Shown here in pieces: positions 11,262 through 20,294 of a stretch of 64,000 nt of DNA. Each line of letters begins with the position of its first letter. Within the stretch, counting starts at the first letter, position 1. Origin of the DNA: Paracoccus aerodenitrificans (GTDB lineage Bacteria; Pseudomonadota; Alphaproteobacteria; Rhodobacterales; Rhodobacteraceae); contig NZ_CP115784.1 of assembly GCF_027913215.1 (NCBI RefSeq), forward strand, positions 1,116,001 through 1,180,000, given 5' to 3'. The notes under the pieces are model-generated. The model did not search any database, was not told where the DNA came from, and saw only the letters and a list, made by a program, of their open reading frames with translations. A program made the translations under genes and the position numbers.

Positions 11262-12005
11262 TCAGCTTTCCGATTCAGCGCGGACATCCTCGATCACCTG
11301 AAGGATGCCGGTCCGGGGAAAGCCGCGCAGCAGCGTGTCGCCGATGATGAAGCTGGGCGTGCCGGAAATATTCAGCGCCTGCGCAAGCTGTGCATTCTGA
11401 TACAGTACATCGGTAACCGCGTCCGAGTTCATTGCGTCGATGATTGCGTCCGTGTCGAAGCCCATATCCTCGGAAATGGTTTTCAGCCCTTCAACCGTGA
11501 CATTGCCGCGCATCGTATAGAAATGATCATGGACCTGCTTATAGGCATCGTCGCCTTGGATCTGCTTGACCGCGATCGCGAAGCGGGCGGCGAGTTCGCT
11601 TTCTTCCCCGAGAACAGGGAAGTCCTTCAGGATTATCTTTATGTTTTCGTCATTTGCGGCGGCTTTCTCGACATAAGGAAAGGCCTGACGGCAGACGCCG
11701 CAGCGATAATCTATGAATTCGACAAGGGTAACATCGCCGTCGGGATTGCCGCCTGTCCAGCTATAGCCGTCATTGTAAATCTGCTCGCTGAGTTGCGAGA
11801 TCATGGCGGCGTCGTTTTCGGCTTCCTCGGCCATGCGGCGCTGTTCGAGCGCATTCATTGCCTCGATCAGGACTTCCGGGTTCTCCATGAGATATTCACG
11901 CACCGCGGCGCCGAAGGCTTCTTTCTCGCTGCCGGTCATTGCGTCCAGTTCAACGGCAATGGCGGGCGTGGCTGTCAGCAGCAGCGCGGCGATCAGCTTT
12001 TTCAT
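11262..12005 (-). CDS. DsbA-family thiol:disulfide oxidoreductase with ScsC-like N-terminus
   Basis: Periplasmic thioredoxin-fold protein of 247 residues. A signal peptide (MKKLIAALLLTATPAIA) precedes a charged helical segment of about 60 residues (YLMENPEVLIEAMNALEQRR), which resembles the oligomerisation stalk of ScsC-type proteins. The thioredoxin fold carries the active site C102-G-V-C105 and a cis-Pro motif GTPSF near residue 215. Such proteins act as oxidases or isomerases for exported proteins. It is a single gene, convergent with ispG; no DsbB or DsbD partner is seen nearby. Confidence 0.92.
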   Translation of the reverse strand: MKKLIAALLLTATPAIAVELDAMTGSEKEAFGAAVREYLMENPEVLIEAMNALEQRRMAEEAENDAAMISQLSEQIYNDGYSWTGGNPDGDVTLVEFIDYRCGVCRQAFPYVEKAAANDENIKIILKDFPVLGEESELAARFAIAVKQIQGDDAYKQVHDHFYTMRGNVTVEGLKTISEDMGFDTDAIIDAMNSDAVTDVLYQNAQLAQALNISGTPSFIIGDTLLRGFPRTGILQVIEDVRAESES

Positions 12006-12137
12006 GGTTCAATCCCTTTCGATTCCGGCAGGACAGTGGAGGCAAAACCACCCGAATACAAGCAAAGCCTGCGTGAGCGGCTTGACCCGGCAGCGGCGGC
12101 GGGGGCATAGACTTGGGAAAAAACGACAGAGGCGCAG

Positions 12138-13274
12138 ATGCGGCAGTCACAGCGGGGTCAGGTCGATCCCTTCATCGTCATGGATGTGATGGAATCTGCG
12201 CGGCGGCTTGAAGCGCAGGGCCGGTTGGTCATTCACATGGAGGTCGGCCAGCCGGCGACCGGTGCGCCACGAGCCGCGCGGGAGGCGCTTCAGGCGCATC
12301 TTGATTTGCCTTTGGGCTATACGGTCGCGCTTGGCTTGCCGGAATTGCGGGCCGGGATTGCGCGCCTTTACCGCGACTGGTACGGGCTGGATCTGGATCC
12401 GGCCCGGGTGATCGTTACGCCGGGTTCCTCGGGAGCGTTCATGCTTGCCTTCTCGGCGCTGTTCGATGCCGGAGACCGTGTGGCTTTGGGCGAGCCCGGC
12501 TATCCGAGTTATCGCCAGATCATGCGTGCCATGTCGCTTCAGCCTGTGGGCATTCAGACTGAGGCGGCGAACCGCTATCAGCCGGTGCCGGATCAGATCC
12601 CGGAAGATGTGCAGGGGCTGATGCTGGCCTCGCCGGGCAACCCTTCCGGCACCATGCTTGGGCTGGACCAGTATCGCGGGCTTCTGGATCGCGCAGCCGG
12701 GGCAGGTGTCAGCGTCATCTCGGATGAGATCTATCACGGGCTGAGCTATGGCGGGCGCTGCCACTCGGCGCTTGAGGTGAGTGACGATGTCTATGTCATC
12801 AACTCATTCTCGAAATATTTCTCTATGACCGGATGGCGTGTCGGCTGGATGGTCGTGCCCGAGGATCATATCCGCACCATTGAGCGGATTGCGCAGAATA
12901 TGTTCATCTGTCCGCCTCATGCCAGTCAGATCGCTGCGCTTGCAGCGCTTGACGCGGTCGAGGAATGCGAGGCGAATCTTGCCGTTTATGCCGAGAACCG
13001 GCATTTGCTGCTGAAGGCGCTGCCGCAGATCGGCTTCAGCGGGATCGCGCCGCCCGACGGGGCGTTCTATATGTATTGCGATGTCTCGGAACTGACGGAT
13101 AACAGCCTCGGTTTCGCCGCTGAAATTCTTGAGAAAGCCGGGGTCGCGGTGACGCCCGGGCTGGATTTCGACCCCGTTCGGGGGCGCTCGACGCTCCGTT
13201 TTTCCTATGCGCGCAGCACGCAGGACATTGCCGAGGGCATCGCGCGGCTGACCCGTTTCATGGCGGATCGCTGA
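12138..13274 (+). CDS. PLP-dependent class I/II aminotransferase
   Basis: 378 residues of the aspartate-aminotransferase fold I. Visible are GYTVALGLPELR near residue 60, N168 in SPGNPSG, D196 and Y199 in SDEIYHGLSYGG, the PLP-binding K226 in NSFSKYFSMTGWRVGW, and a C-terminal Arg in RFSYARS (substrate carboxylate). This subgroup is usually annotated as aspartate or aromatic aminotransferase, and the amino acid used cannot be fixed from sequence. Its stop overlaps the amidase start by one base, so the two are translated together although they are not obviously related. Confidence 0.92.
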   Translation: MRQSQRGQVDPFIVMDVMESARRLEAQGRLVIHMEVGQPATGAPRAAREALQAHLDLPLGYTVALGLPELRAGIARLYRDWYGLDLDPARVIVTPGSSGAFMLAFSALFDAGDRVALGEPGYPSYRQIMRAMSLQPVGIQTEAANRYQPVPDQIPEDVQGLMLASPGNPSGTMLGLDQYRGLLDRAAGAGVSVISDEIYHGLSYGGRCHSALEVSDDVYVINSFSKYFSMTGWRVGWMVVPEDHIRTIERIAQNMFICPPHASQIAALAALDAVEECEANLAVYAENRHLLLKALPQIGFSGIAPPDGAFYMYCDVSELTDNSLGFAAEILEKAGVAVTPGLDFDPVRGRSTLRFSYARSTQDIAEGIARLTRFMADR

Positions 13275-14455
13275 TGCGGTTGCTGGTGCTTTTGCTGATG
13301 CTTTGGGCGCTGCCGGCAATGGCTCAGGATGCTGTTCGGCTTGATTCTGCGGCATCCTTTGCGCGGGCCGATGGCGATAGCGTAACCCTTCAGCTTCAGC
13401 TTTCACAGGCCGCGCCCTACCGGATTACGCTTCTGGACATGCCGACGCGGGTGGTTCTGGATATTCGCGGGCTGGAATTGTCGGGTACTGACCTTGCAAC
13501 CATGCCCGGAGCCGATCTTTTCGCGGATATTCGCAGCGGCGGATTCAGGCCGGGATGGTCCCGGCTGGTTCTGGAAACGCGTGAGCCCTATCGCGTGGCG
13601 CAGGCTGCTCAGCAGACCGGACCCGGCGAGGCCGTTATCCGTATCGGCCTGCAGCCGGTCTCGGCCGAGGACTATGACGGGGCGGTGAATGCCATGTCGG
13701 CGTTGTGGGATCTGCCGCTGCCGACGACTCCGGTGGTGGATCCCTCACGGCCTCAGCCTTTCCGGATCGCCATTGACCCGGGGCATGGCGGGATAGATTC
13801 TGGAGCGGTCGAAGCGGGGCTGCGGGAAGCCGATCTGATGCTGGCATTTTCCCACGAACTGACGGAAAAACTGATCCGGGCCGGGTTCGAGGTGGTGCTG
13901 ACTCGCCGCAAGGATGTCTTTGTCGGTCTGGAGGCGCGGATGACCGAGGCCCGCGCCGCCAATGCCGATCTGCTGATTTCGCTTCATGCCGATGCGCTGC
14001 CGGACGGGCAGGCTACGGGTGCCACGATCTTTACCTGGAACACCCAGGCGGATGACAGGGCATCGCAGCAATTGGCGGCTCGGCATGATCGTGCCGATCT
14101 GGTGGCGGGGCTGGATCTGGAAGGGACGGATGACCAAATCGCGGAAACGCTGATGGATATGGCTCGCGCAGATACTCAGCCGCGATCCGAGGCTTTCGCC
14201 CGGTCGCTTTCGGCGCGAATGCGGCAGGCGGGTGTCGCGCTGCATCGCCAACCCGTCAAAGGAGCGGCGTTCAGCGTTTTGAAATCGCCGGATATTCCTT
14301 CCGTGCTGATCGAACTGGGATTTCTGACAGACCCGAGCGACCGGGCAAACCTGACCGATCCGGCATGGCGGGCGCGGATGTCGCAGGCGATTGCGGATGC
14401 GGCGACGGACTGGCTTGTAAATGACGGCCAGCAGGCAGAGCTTCGGCGGCATTAG
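13274..14455 (+). CDS. amiC: N-acetylmuramoyl-L-alanine amidase, AmiC type
   Basis: Periplasmic zinc hydrolase that removes peptides from peptidoglycan glycan chains during cell separation. 393 residues: signal peptide (LLVLLLMLWALPAMAQ), an AMIN domain at about 20-125 (targets septal wall), then an Amidase_3 domain from about 165. Zinc ligand motifs are IDPGHGGIDSG, a Glu in VEAGLRE, and SLHADAL. The C-terminus has the catalytic Glu region VLIELGFLTDPSDR. The following gene is PBP1A, which gives a cell-wall pair. Confidence 0.95.
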   Translation: MRLLVLLLMLWALPAMAQDAVRLDSAASFARADGDSVTLQLQLSQAAPYRITLLDMPTRVVLDIRGLELSGTDLATMPGADLFADIRSGGFRPGWSRLVLETREPYRVAQAAQQTGPGEAVIRIGLQPVSAEDYDGAVNAMSALWDLPLPTTPVVDPSRPQPFRIAIDPGHGGIDSGAVEAGLREADLMLAFSHELTEKLIRAGFEVVLTRRKDVFVGLEARMTEARAANADLLISLHADALPDGQATGATIFTWNTQADDRASQQLAARHDRADLVAGLDLEGTDDQIAETLMDMARADTQPRSEAFARSLSARMRQAGVALHRQPVKGAAFSVLKSPDIPSVLIELGFLTDPSDRANLTDPAWRARMSQAIADAATDWLVNDGQQAELRRH

Positions 14456-14557
14456 GCTCAGGACCGGGCGCGGAAATCCCGGATTTCACCCAAGCTTGTT
14501 TTGACCTCACAGCCCCGCAGGTTTAAGAAGCCGCATAATTTTACAAGAGGCAGGTCA

Positions 14558-17146
14558 GTGATCCGTTTCATCCTTTCCTTTTTCGGGTCTATTTTCTCGC
14601 TGATCGTGACCGGCTTGCTGTTCGGCATGCTGATCCTTGGCGGAATTTTCTGGGCCTATGGGCGCGACCTGCCCAGTCATGAACAGCTCAGCCAGTATGC
14701 TCCGAAAACGATCAGCCGGGTCTATTCCGGTGAGGGTCGCCTGATCGACGAATTCGCGCAGGAGCGTCGCATCTATGTCCCGGGCGAGGAAATCCCGGAT
14801 CTGGTGAAGCAGGCCTTTATCTCGGCCGAGGACAAGAATTTCTATGTCCATCGGGGCTATGATATGGGCGGGATCATGGCGGCGGCGCGTGATGCGGTGG
14901 TCTCGCGCGGTGAGAATGTGCGCGGTGCCTCGACCATTACCCAGCAGGTGATGAAGAACTTCCTGCTGTCCTCGGATCGGAGCGTGGAACGCAAGGTCAA
15001 GGAGCTGATTCTCGCGACACGGCTGGAAAATACGCTGACCAAGGACCAGATCCTTGAGCTTTATCTGAACGAGATTTTCCTAGGTCAGAACAGCTATGGG
15101 GTCGCGGCGGCAGCGCAGACCTATTTCAACAAGACCCTGTCAGAGCTTGCGCCGCATGAAGCTGCGACGCTGGCCGCCATGCCGCAGGCGCCGGGGCGAT
15201 ATCATCCCGTCCGCGCAAAGGATCGCGTGACCGAGCGGCGGAATTATGTGCTGCGCGAAATGTGGCAGAACGGCTATATCGACGAAGCGACGATGATCGC
15301 GGAATCCGCAAAGCCGCTGCGGTCGGTGCAGAACGGCGATTTCAAGCCCTTCTCTGAAAAGCTGCCGCCACGAGACTACTTCACCGATGAAATCCGCCGT
15401 CAGCTTTCCGAAGAATTCGGCGAGGACGAATTCTTCGGTGGCGGGCTGACCATCCGCGCCACGGTTGAACCTCATATGCAGGATGTGGCGTCGGGTGCGC
15501 TGCGTGACGCGCTGGAAACCTATGACCGCAACCGGGGCATCTGGCACGGGGTGATCGAGACGATCCCCGCGGAGAGCCTTGGCAGTCAGGCGGATTGGCG
15601 GGAAGCGCTGTACGCCGTGCGCGAGGCGCCGCGTGACGTGCCGGGCTGGATGCCTGCCGTCATTCTGGCCATCAACGATGCGGGCGACGCCCGGATCGGG
15701 ATCGAAGGGATCGAGGAAGACGATGACGGCCACTGGGTACCGGCGCGGGATGCGCAATGGGCCCGCCCGCGCCGCGAGGATGGCTCGCTTGGACCGCGTG
15801 CCGGGAATGTAGGCGATCTTGCCCCGGTCGGGTCGGTGGTGATGGTCCGGGCGATGACCGACGACAATACCGGCGAGTTCCTTCGCTGGACCCTGCGTCA
15901 GGTGCCCGAGGTGCAGGGCGGCTTCATGGCGATGGACGTCAATACCGGCCGCGTGCTGGCGATGCAGGGCGGTTTTTCCTATCAGTCCTCGGTGTTCAAC
16001 CGTGCGACGCAGGCGATGCGTCAGCCCGGCTCCAGCTTCAAGCCCTTCGTTTATGCGGCGGCGCTCGATAACGGCTATACCCCCTCGACCATCGTCGTGG
16101 ATGAGGAAATCGCCATCAACACGCCCGAAGGCATGTGGCGGCCGAAAAACGCCTCGAACCGGACCTATGGCCCGACGCCTCTGCGCACCGGGATCGAGCA
16201 GTCGCGGAACCTGATGACGATCCGGGTGGCGCAGGATATCGGCATGAATACCGTCGCCGATTACGCCGAGCGGTTCGGGGTTTACGATCAGGACCAGATG
16301 CGGCCTTTCCTGGCCAATTCTCTGGGGGCGCAGGAAACCACGCTTTATCGGATGGTGGCGGCCTATGCGATGTTCGCCAATGGCGGTGAGCGGGTCGAGC
16401 CGACTCTGGTGGACCGGGTTCAGGACCGCCGCGGCCGCACCGTCTATCGCCACGATCAGCGCGATTGCGTCGGCTGTACGCAGAATGCCCTGCCAGCCGG
16501 CACTGCCCCTGAAATCGACACCAACCGCGAACGCGTGATGGATGCCGTCACCGCCTATCAGCTGACCTCGATGATGGAGGGCGTGGTCAAGCGCGGTTCG
16601 GGAAAGGGCGTCAATCTGCCTGTGCCGATCGCGGGCAAGACCGGGACCACGAACGACGCGAAGGATGTCTGGTTCATCGGGTTTTCGTCGAATATCGTCG
16701 CGGGCTGCTATCTGGGCTATGACCAGCCGCGCACGCTTGGCAGCGATGCCTATGGCGGGACGCTGTGCGTGCCGGTGTTCAATGCCTTCATGCGGCAGGC
16801 CGTGCAGGAATATGGCGGCAGCCAGTTCAAGGTGCCCGAGGGCGGTTACTTCGTGAAGATCGACCGGTTCACCGGCGCACGGCTTCCCGCAGATGCCACC
16901 GGAGACAACGTCATCTCGGAATTCTTCCGCGAGGGCACGGACCGCAATACCGGCATGGATTATATCGATGGCGGGTTCGAGGCGCGGATCATGCCCAAGG
17001 TTGAGGGCATTCCTCTGACGCTGAAAGAACTGCCGCAAACCAGCAGCGGCAGCACCGCCAAATCGGTCACGACCTCTTCGGGTCAGCAAAGGGTGATCCC
17101 GCAAAAGGCCGATTTCGGGACGATTTCATCCGGCGGGCTTTACTGA
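14558..17146 (+). CDS. mrcA: Penicillin-binding protein 1A
   Basis: Bifunctional class A PBP that polymerises and crosslinks peptidoglycan at the inner membrane. I start at the GTG at 14558, after AGAGGCAGG; a TTG at 14501 would add 19 residues but has no Shine-Dalgarno. After a short cytoplasmic part comes one membrane segment (FFGSIFSLIVTGLLFGMLIL). The glycosyltransferase domain has SAEDKNFYVHRGYD and STITQQVMKNFLL. An OB-like insert with acidic stretches occupies about 290-420. The transpeptidase has SxxK in QPGSSFKPF, SRN in EQSRNLM, and KTG in AGKTGTTNDAKDVWF. 862 residues, normal for this family. Confidence 0.96.
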   Translation: MIRFILSFFGSIFSLIVTGLLFGMLILGGIFWAYGRDLPSHEQLSQYAPKTISRVYSGEGRLIDEFAQERRIYVPGEEIPDLVKQAFISAEDKNFYVHRGYDMGGIMAAARDAVVSRGENVRGASTITQQVMKNFLLSSDRSVERKVKELILATRLENTLTKDQILELYLNEIFLGQNSYGVAAAAQTYFNKTLSELAPHEAATLAAMPQAPGRYHPVRAKDRVTERRNYVLREMWQNGYIDEATMIAESAKPLRSVQNGDFKPFSEKLPPRDYFTDEIRRQLSEEFGEDEFFGGGLTIRATVEPHMQDVASGALRDALETYDRNRGIWHGVIETIPAESLGSQADWREALYAVREAPRDVPGWMPAVILAINDAGDARIGIEGIEEDDDGHWVPARDAQWARPRREDGSLGPRAGNVGDLAPVGSVVMVRAMTDDNTGEFLRWTLRQVPEVQGGFMAMDVNTGRVLAMQGGFSYQSSVFNRATQAMRQPGSSFKPFVYAAALDNGYTPSTIVVDEEIAINTPEGMWRPKNASNRTYGPTPLRTGIEQSRNLMTIRVAQDIGMNTVADYAERFGVYDQDQMRPFLANSLGAQETTLYRMVAAYAMFANGGERVEPTLVDRVQDRRGRTVYRHDQRDCVGCTQNALPAGTAPEIDTNRERVMDAVTAYQLTSMMEGVVKRGSGKGVNLPVPIAGKTGTTNDAKDVWFIGFSSNIVAGCYLGYDQPRTLGSDAYGGTLCVPVFNAFMRQAVQEYGGSQFKVPEGGYFVKIDRFTGARLPADATGDNVISEFFREGTDRNTGMDYIDGGFEARIMPKVEGIPLTLKELPQTSSGSTAKSVTTSSGQQRVIPQKADFGTISSGGLY

Positions 17147-17170
17147 ACATCACCGCGACGACATGATCCG

Positions 17171-17194
17171 GCCGCCCTTGTGAGGGCGGCTTTC
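17171..17194 (+). terminator. Terminator after PBP1A
   Basis: A perfect 8-bp stem GCCGCCCT / AGGGCGGC with a TGTG loop, followed by TTT. It lies between the PBP1A stop and the prfB start (44 bases away), so prfB probably has its own promoter or relies on read-through. Confidence 0.75.
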
Positions 17195-17237
17195 ACGGGT
17201 TATCTGACCAAACACCCGATCAGGAAGGACATATCCC

Positions 17238-18365
17238 ATGCGCGCCGAAACTGCTGCCACCGTCGATGCAATCCGCAAATCCCTGCGGCTGCTGGCGCAG
17301 CGCATGGATTGGGAAACTGCGCCGCACCGGCTGGAAGAGTTGAACGCCATGATCGAGGATGGCGATCTGTGGAACGATCCGGCCCGTGCGCAAAAGCTGA
17401 TGCGCGACCGGCAGGCGCTGTCCGACGCGGTCGAGGGCTATCGCCGGATCGAGGGCGATCTGGAAGCCAATGCCGAAATGGTCGAACTGGCCGAGGCCGA
17501 GGGCGACGCGGATCTGGTCGCCGAGGCTGAGGGCAATCTGAAGAAACTGGCCGAGGAAGCTGCCCAGAAAGAACTTGAGGCGCTTCTGAACGGCGAGGCG
17601 GATGGCAATGACACGTTCCTTGAAATCAACGCCGGGGCGGGTGGTACGGAAAGCTGTGACTGGGCCTCAATGCTGGCGCGGATGTATGTGCGTTGGGCCG
17701 AGAAGAAGGGCTATGACGTTGAACTGATTTCAGAATCCGCAGGGGAAGAGGCAGGCATTCGTTCGGCCGCCTATCGCATCTCGGGGCGTAACGCCTATGG
17801 CTGGCTAAAGACCGAATCCGGCGTGCACCGGCTGGTGCGGATCTCGCCCTATGACAGCTCGGCGCGGCGGCATACCTCTTTCAGCTCGGTCTGGGTCTAT
17901 CCGGTGGTGGACGACAATATCGAAATCAACGTGCCGGACAGCGATATCCGCATCGACACCTACCGTTCATCCGGCGCGGGCGGTCAGCACGTCAACACCA
18001 CCGACTCGGCGGTGCGGATCACGCACCTGCCGACCGGGATCGTGGTCACCAGTTCGATGAAGTCGCAGCACCAGAACCGCGAAGCGGCGATGAATGCCCT
18101 GAAAGCAAGGCTTTATCAGCAAGAACTCGACCGCCGCAATGCCGAGATCAACGCGCAGCACGACGCCAAGGGCGATGCCGGATGGGGCAACCAGATCCGG
18201 TCCTATGTGCTGCATCCCTATCAGATGGTGAAGGATCTGCGCACCTCGCATGAGACCTCGGACACGCAGGGCGTTCTGGACGGGGACCTTGATGCGTTCA
18301 TGGCGGCGACGTTGGCGCTGGATGTCTCGGGCAAGAGCCGGGCGGAGGCGACCGCCGAGGATTGA
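17238..18365 (+). CDS. prfB: Peptide chain release factor 2
   Basis: Reads UGA and UAA stop codons and triggers peptidyl-tRNA hydrolysis. 375 residues in one continuous frame, so there is no sign of the programmed +1 frameshift found near codon 26 in many bacterial prfB genes. The catalytic GGQ loop is SSGAGGQHVNTTDSAVR. The codon-recognition tripeptide position reads SPY (ISPYDSSARRHTSF) rather than SPF, which I recall as usual in alphaproteobacteria. GAAGGAC precedes the ATG. Confidence 0.97.
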   Translation: MRAETAATVDAIRKSLRLLAQRMDWETAPHRLEELNAMIEDGDLWNDPARAQKLMRDRQALSDAVEGYRRIEGDLEANAEMVELAEAEGDADLVAEAEGNLKKLAEEAAQKELEALLNGEADGNDTFLEINAGAGGTESCDWASMLARMYVRWAEKKGYDVELISESAGEEAGIRSAAYRISGRNAYGWLKTESGVHRLVRISPYDSSARRHTSFSSVWVYPVVDDNIEINVPDSDIRIDTYRSSGAGGQHVNTTDSAVRITHLPTGIVVTSSMKSQHQNREAAMNALKARLYQQELDRRNAEINAQHDAKGDAGWGNQIRSYVLHPYQMVKDLRTSHETSDTQGVLDGDLDAFMAATLALDVSGKSRAEATAED

Positions 18366-18369
18366 GCCC

Positions 18370-18396
18370 GCACGGCGCGTACACCGGCTGTGCGCA
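18370..18396 (+). repeat. Short repeat shared with 51542-51579, copy A
   Basis: GCACGGCGCG followed directly by GTACACCGGCTGTGCGCA. The same ten-base head and an 18-base tail with three differences occur at 51542-51579, where 10 extra bases separate the parts. It lies just after the prfB stop. Function unknown; a REP-like or transcription-end element is possible. Confidence 0.45.
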
Positions 18397-18440
18397 TGAC
18401 TGACTGATATGCAGGGCCGCTGATTTCAGCCGGTCGGGCC

Positions 18441-20294
18441 TTACCGATACCCCGCCGCCTGCAACTCGAACAACTCGCGATAGCGGCCTTCGGACTGCAT
18501 CAGTTCCGCATGGGTCCCCTCGGCCTCGACCCGGCCATTTTCCAGAACCAGAATCCGGTCGGCCATGCGGACCGAGCTGAAACGATGCGAGATCAGCACG
18601 GCGGTTTTGCCGGTTGACAGTTCCTTGAACCGCTCAAAGACCTGAAATTCCGAGCGGGCGTCAAGCGCGGCGGTCGGCTCATCGAGGATCAGGACCTGAG
18701 CCTGACGCATATAGGCGCGGGCAATCGCCAGTTTCTGCCACTCACCCCCCGACAGGTCGATGCCAGAGGCGAAGCGCTTGCCGATCATCTGGTCGTAACC
18801 GGCGGGCAGGCGGGCGATCACCTCATCGGCCATCGCGCTGCTGGCGGCGGCCTCGATCCGGGGGCGGTCGTCGCGGGCGCTGATGCGGCCCACGGCGATA
18901 TTATCGGCGGCGCTCATGGAATAGCGGACGAAATCCTGGAAGATCACGCCGACCGCGGCACGCAGACTGTCCAGATCATAGTCGCGCAGATCCCGGCCAT
19001 CCAGAAGGATACGGCCCTCATCCGGGTCATAAAGCCGAGATAGCAGCTTGACCAATGTCGTCTTCCCGGCACCGTTTTCGCCGACAAGGGCCAGCGTTTC
19101 CCCGGCATTCAGCGTAAAGGACAAATCGCGCACCGCCCATTTCGAGGCACCCGGATAGCGGAAACCGACCTTTTCGAAGGTGAAGCCGTGGCGGATCGGC
19201 GCGGGGACCGGGGCGGCACCCGGGGCCGAAACGATCTCGGGTTCGACGGCAAAGAAATCGAACAGATCCTCAAGATACAGCGCTTGCGCGGCGGTGGTCG
19301 AAAAACTGGTCAGCAACCCGTTCAGCAATGAGCGCAGACGCTGGAAAGATCCGGCGAGGAAGGTCAGATCGCCAAGGCTCAGCGCTCCCGCCAATGTCGC
19401 GCCGACGATCCAGATATAGGCGGCGTAATAGCCCAGAGTACCGATGGCGGTGAAAATCAGACCCCAAAAGGCGCGGGCCTGCGCGATCTGGCGGCGCTCG
19501 CGATAGAATTTTTCCGACAGGATGCGATACCGCTCGGCAAGGAAGCCGTGAAGGTCGAAGATCTTGACCTCTTTCGCGGTATCGGGCCAGCTTGCGACCT
19601 GACGGATATAGTCCAGTTCGCGCCGCTCGGGGGTGCGGCCATAATCCAACGTATAGTTGCGGGCGTTGAAATGCGCCTCGCCCAGAAAGGCGGGGATCAG
19701 CGTGACCAGCAGCAGGACGACCAGCCACGGGTTATAGGCGATCAGCCCCCCGGCGAAGGTGGCGACGGTCACCATGTCCTGCAATTGCCCGAAGATCAGC
19801 CCCATCAGCGACATGCGCCCCGAAGCCTGCCGCCGCGCCCGGTCTAGCTTGTCCTGAAAGGCCGCGTCCTCGAAATCCTCCAGATCCAAGGCGGCGGCAT
19901 GCTCCATCAGATCCATTGTCATCGAGATGGTCAGCCGCTCGGCCAGAAGCGAGTCGATCAGCGCCACCAGCCGGCCCAACAGATCCGAGACGATGGCAAG
20001 GCCGAATTCCGCCGCCAGCAGCAACATCAGATGATCGGTCAGACCGGATGAGAACCACTCGCCGATGGTGGCGGGACCGTCGAGCGCGATCAGGCGGACG
20101 ACCTCATCGATGATCAGCTTGCCGATCCACAGCGAGGTGACCGGCACGACCGCGCGAAGCAGGCGCAGCGCCAATGTAGCCAGAGTCAGCGCCGGGGCCG
20201 CTTTCCAGACCATGCGCAGAAAGGGCGGGATGTTCTTCATCGCCGCCCAACGGGCTGCAAAGCTTTTCGGCGGCTCCTTGGGCGGTGGCGGCAT
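18441..20294 (-). CDS. ABC transporter, fused membrane and ATPase domains
   Basis: 617 residues of exporter type: a six-helix membrane domain (about residues 30-330, e.g. WLVVLLLVTLIPAFLG and FWGLIFTAIGTLGYYAAYIW) and a C-terminal nucleotide-binding domain with Walker A GENGAGKTT, signature LSGGEWQKLAIARAY, Walker B VLILDEPTAALD and the H loop ISHRFSSVR. The coupling-helix region DLEDFEDAAFQDKLDRAR resembles lantibiotic or lipid exporters. Its ATG overlaps the oppF stop by one base, so it is expressed with the peptide importer. Substrate unknown. Confidence 0.92.
   Translation of the reverse strand: MPPPPKEPPKSFAARWAAMKNIPPFLRMVWKAAPALTLATLALRLLRAVVPVTSLWIGKLIIDEVVRLIALDGPATIGEWFSSGLTDHLMLLLAAEFGLAIVSDLLGRLVALIDSLLAERLTISMTMDLMEHAAALDLEDFEDAAFQDKLDRARRQASGRMSLMGLIFGQLQDMVTVATFAGGLIAYNPWLVVLLLVTLIPAFLGEAHFNARNYTLDYGRTPERRELDYIRQVASWPDTAKEVKIFDLHGFLAERYRILSEKFYRERRQIAQARAFWGLIFTAIGTLGYYAAYIWIVGATLAGALSLGDLTFLAGSFQRLRSLLNGLLTSFSTTAAQALYLEDLFDFFAVEPEIVSAPGAAPVPAPIRHGFTFEKVGFRYPGASKWAVRDLSFTLNAGETLALVGENGAGKTTLVKLLSRLYDPDEGRILLDGRDLRDYDLDSLRAAVGVIFQDFVRYSMSAADNIAVGRISARDDRPRIEAAASSAMADEVIARLPAGYDQMIGKRFASGIDLSGGEWQKLAIARAYMRQAQVLILDEPTAALDARSEFQVFERFKELSTGKTAVLISHRFSSVRMADRILVLENGRVEAEGTHAELMQSEGRYRELFELQAAGYR

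Noticed and set aside
15140..17104. 654-residue minus-strand frame opposite PBP1A
   Set aside because: Mirror of a conserved gene in high-GC DNA; composition is typical of a shadow frame (His/Arg/Gly-rich).
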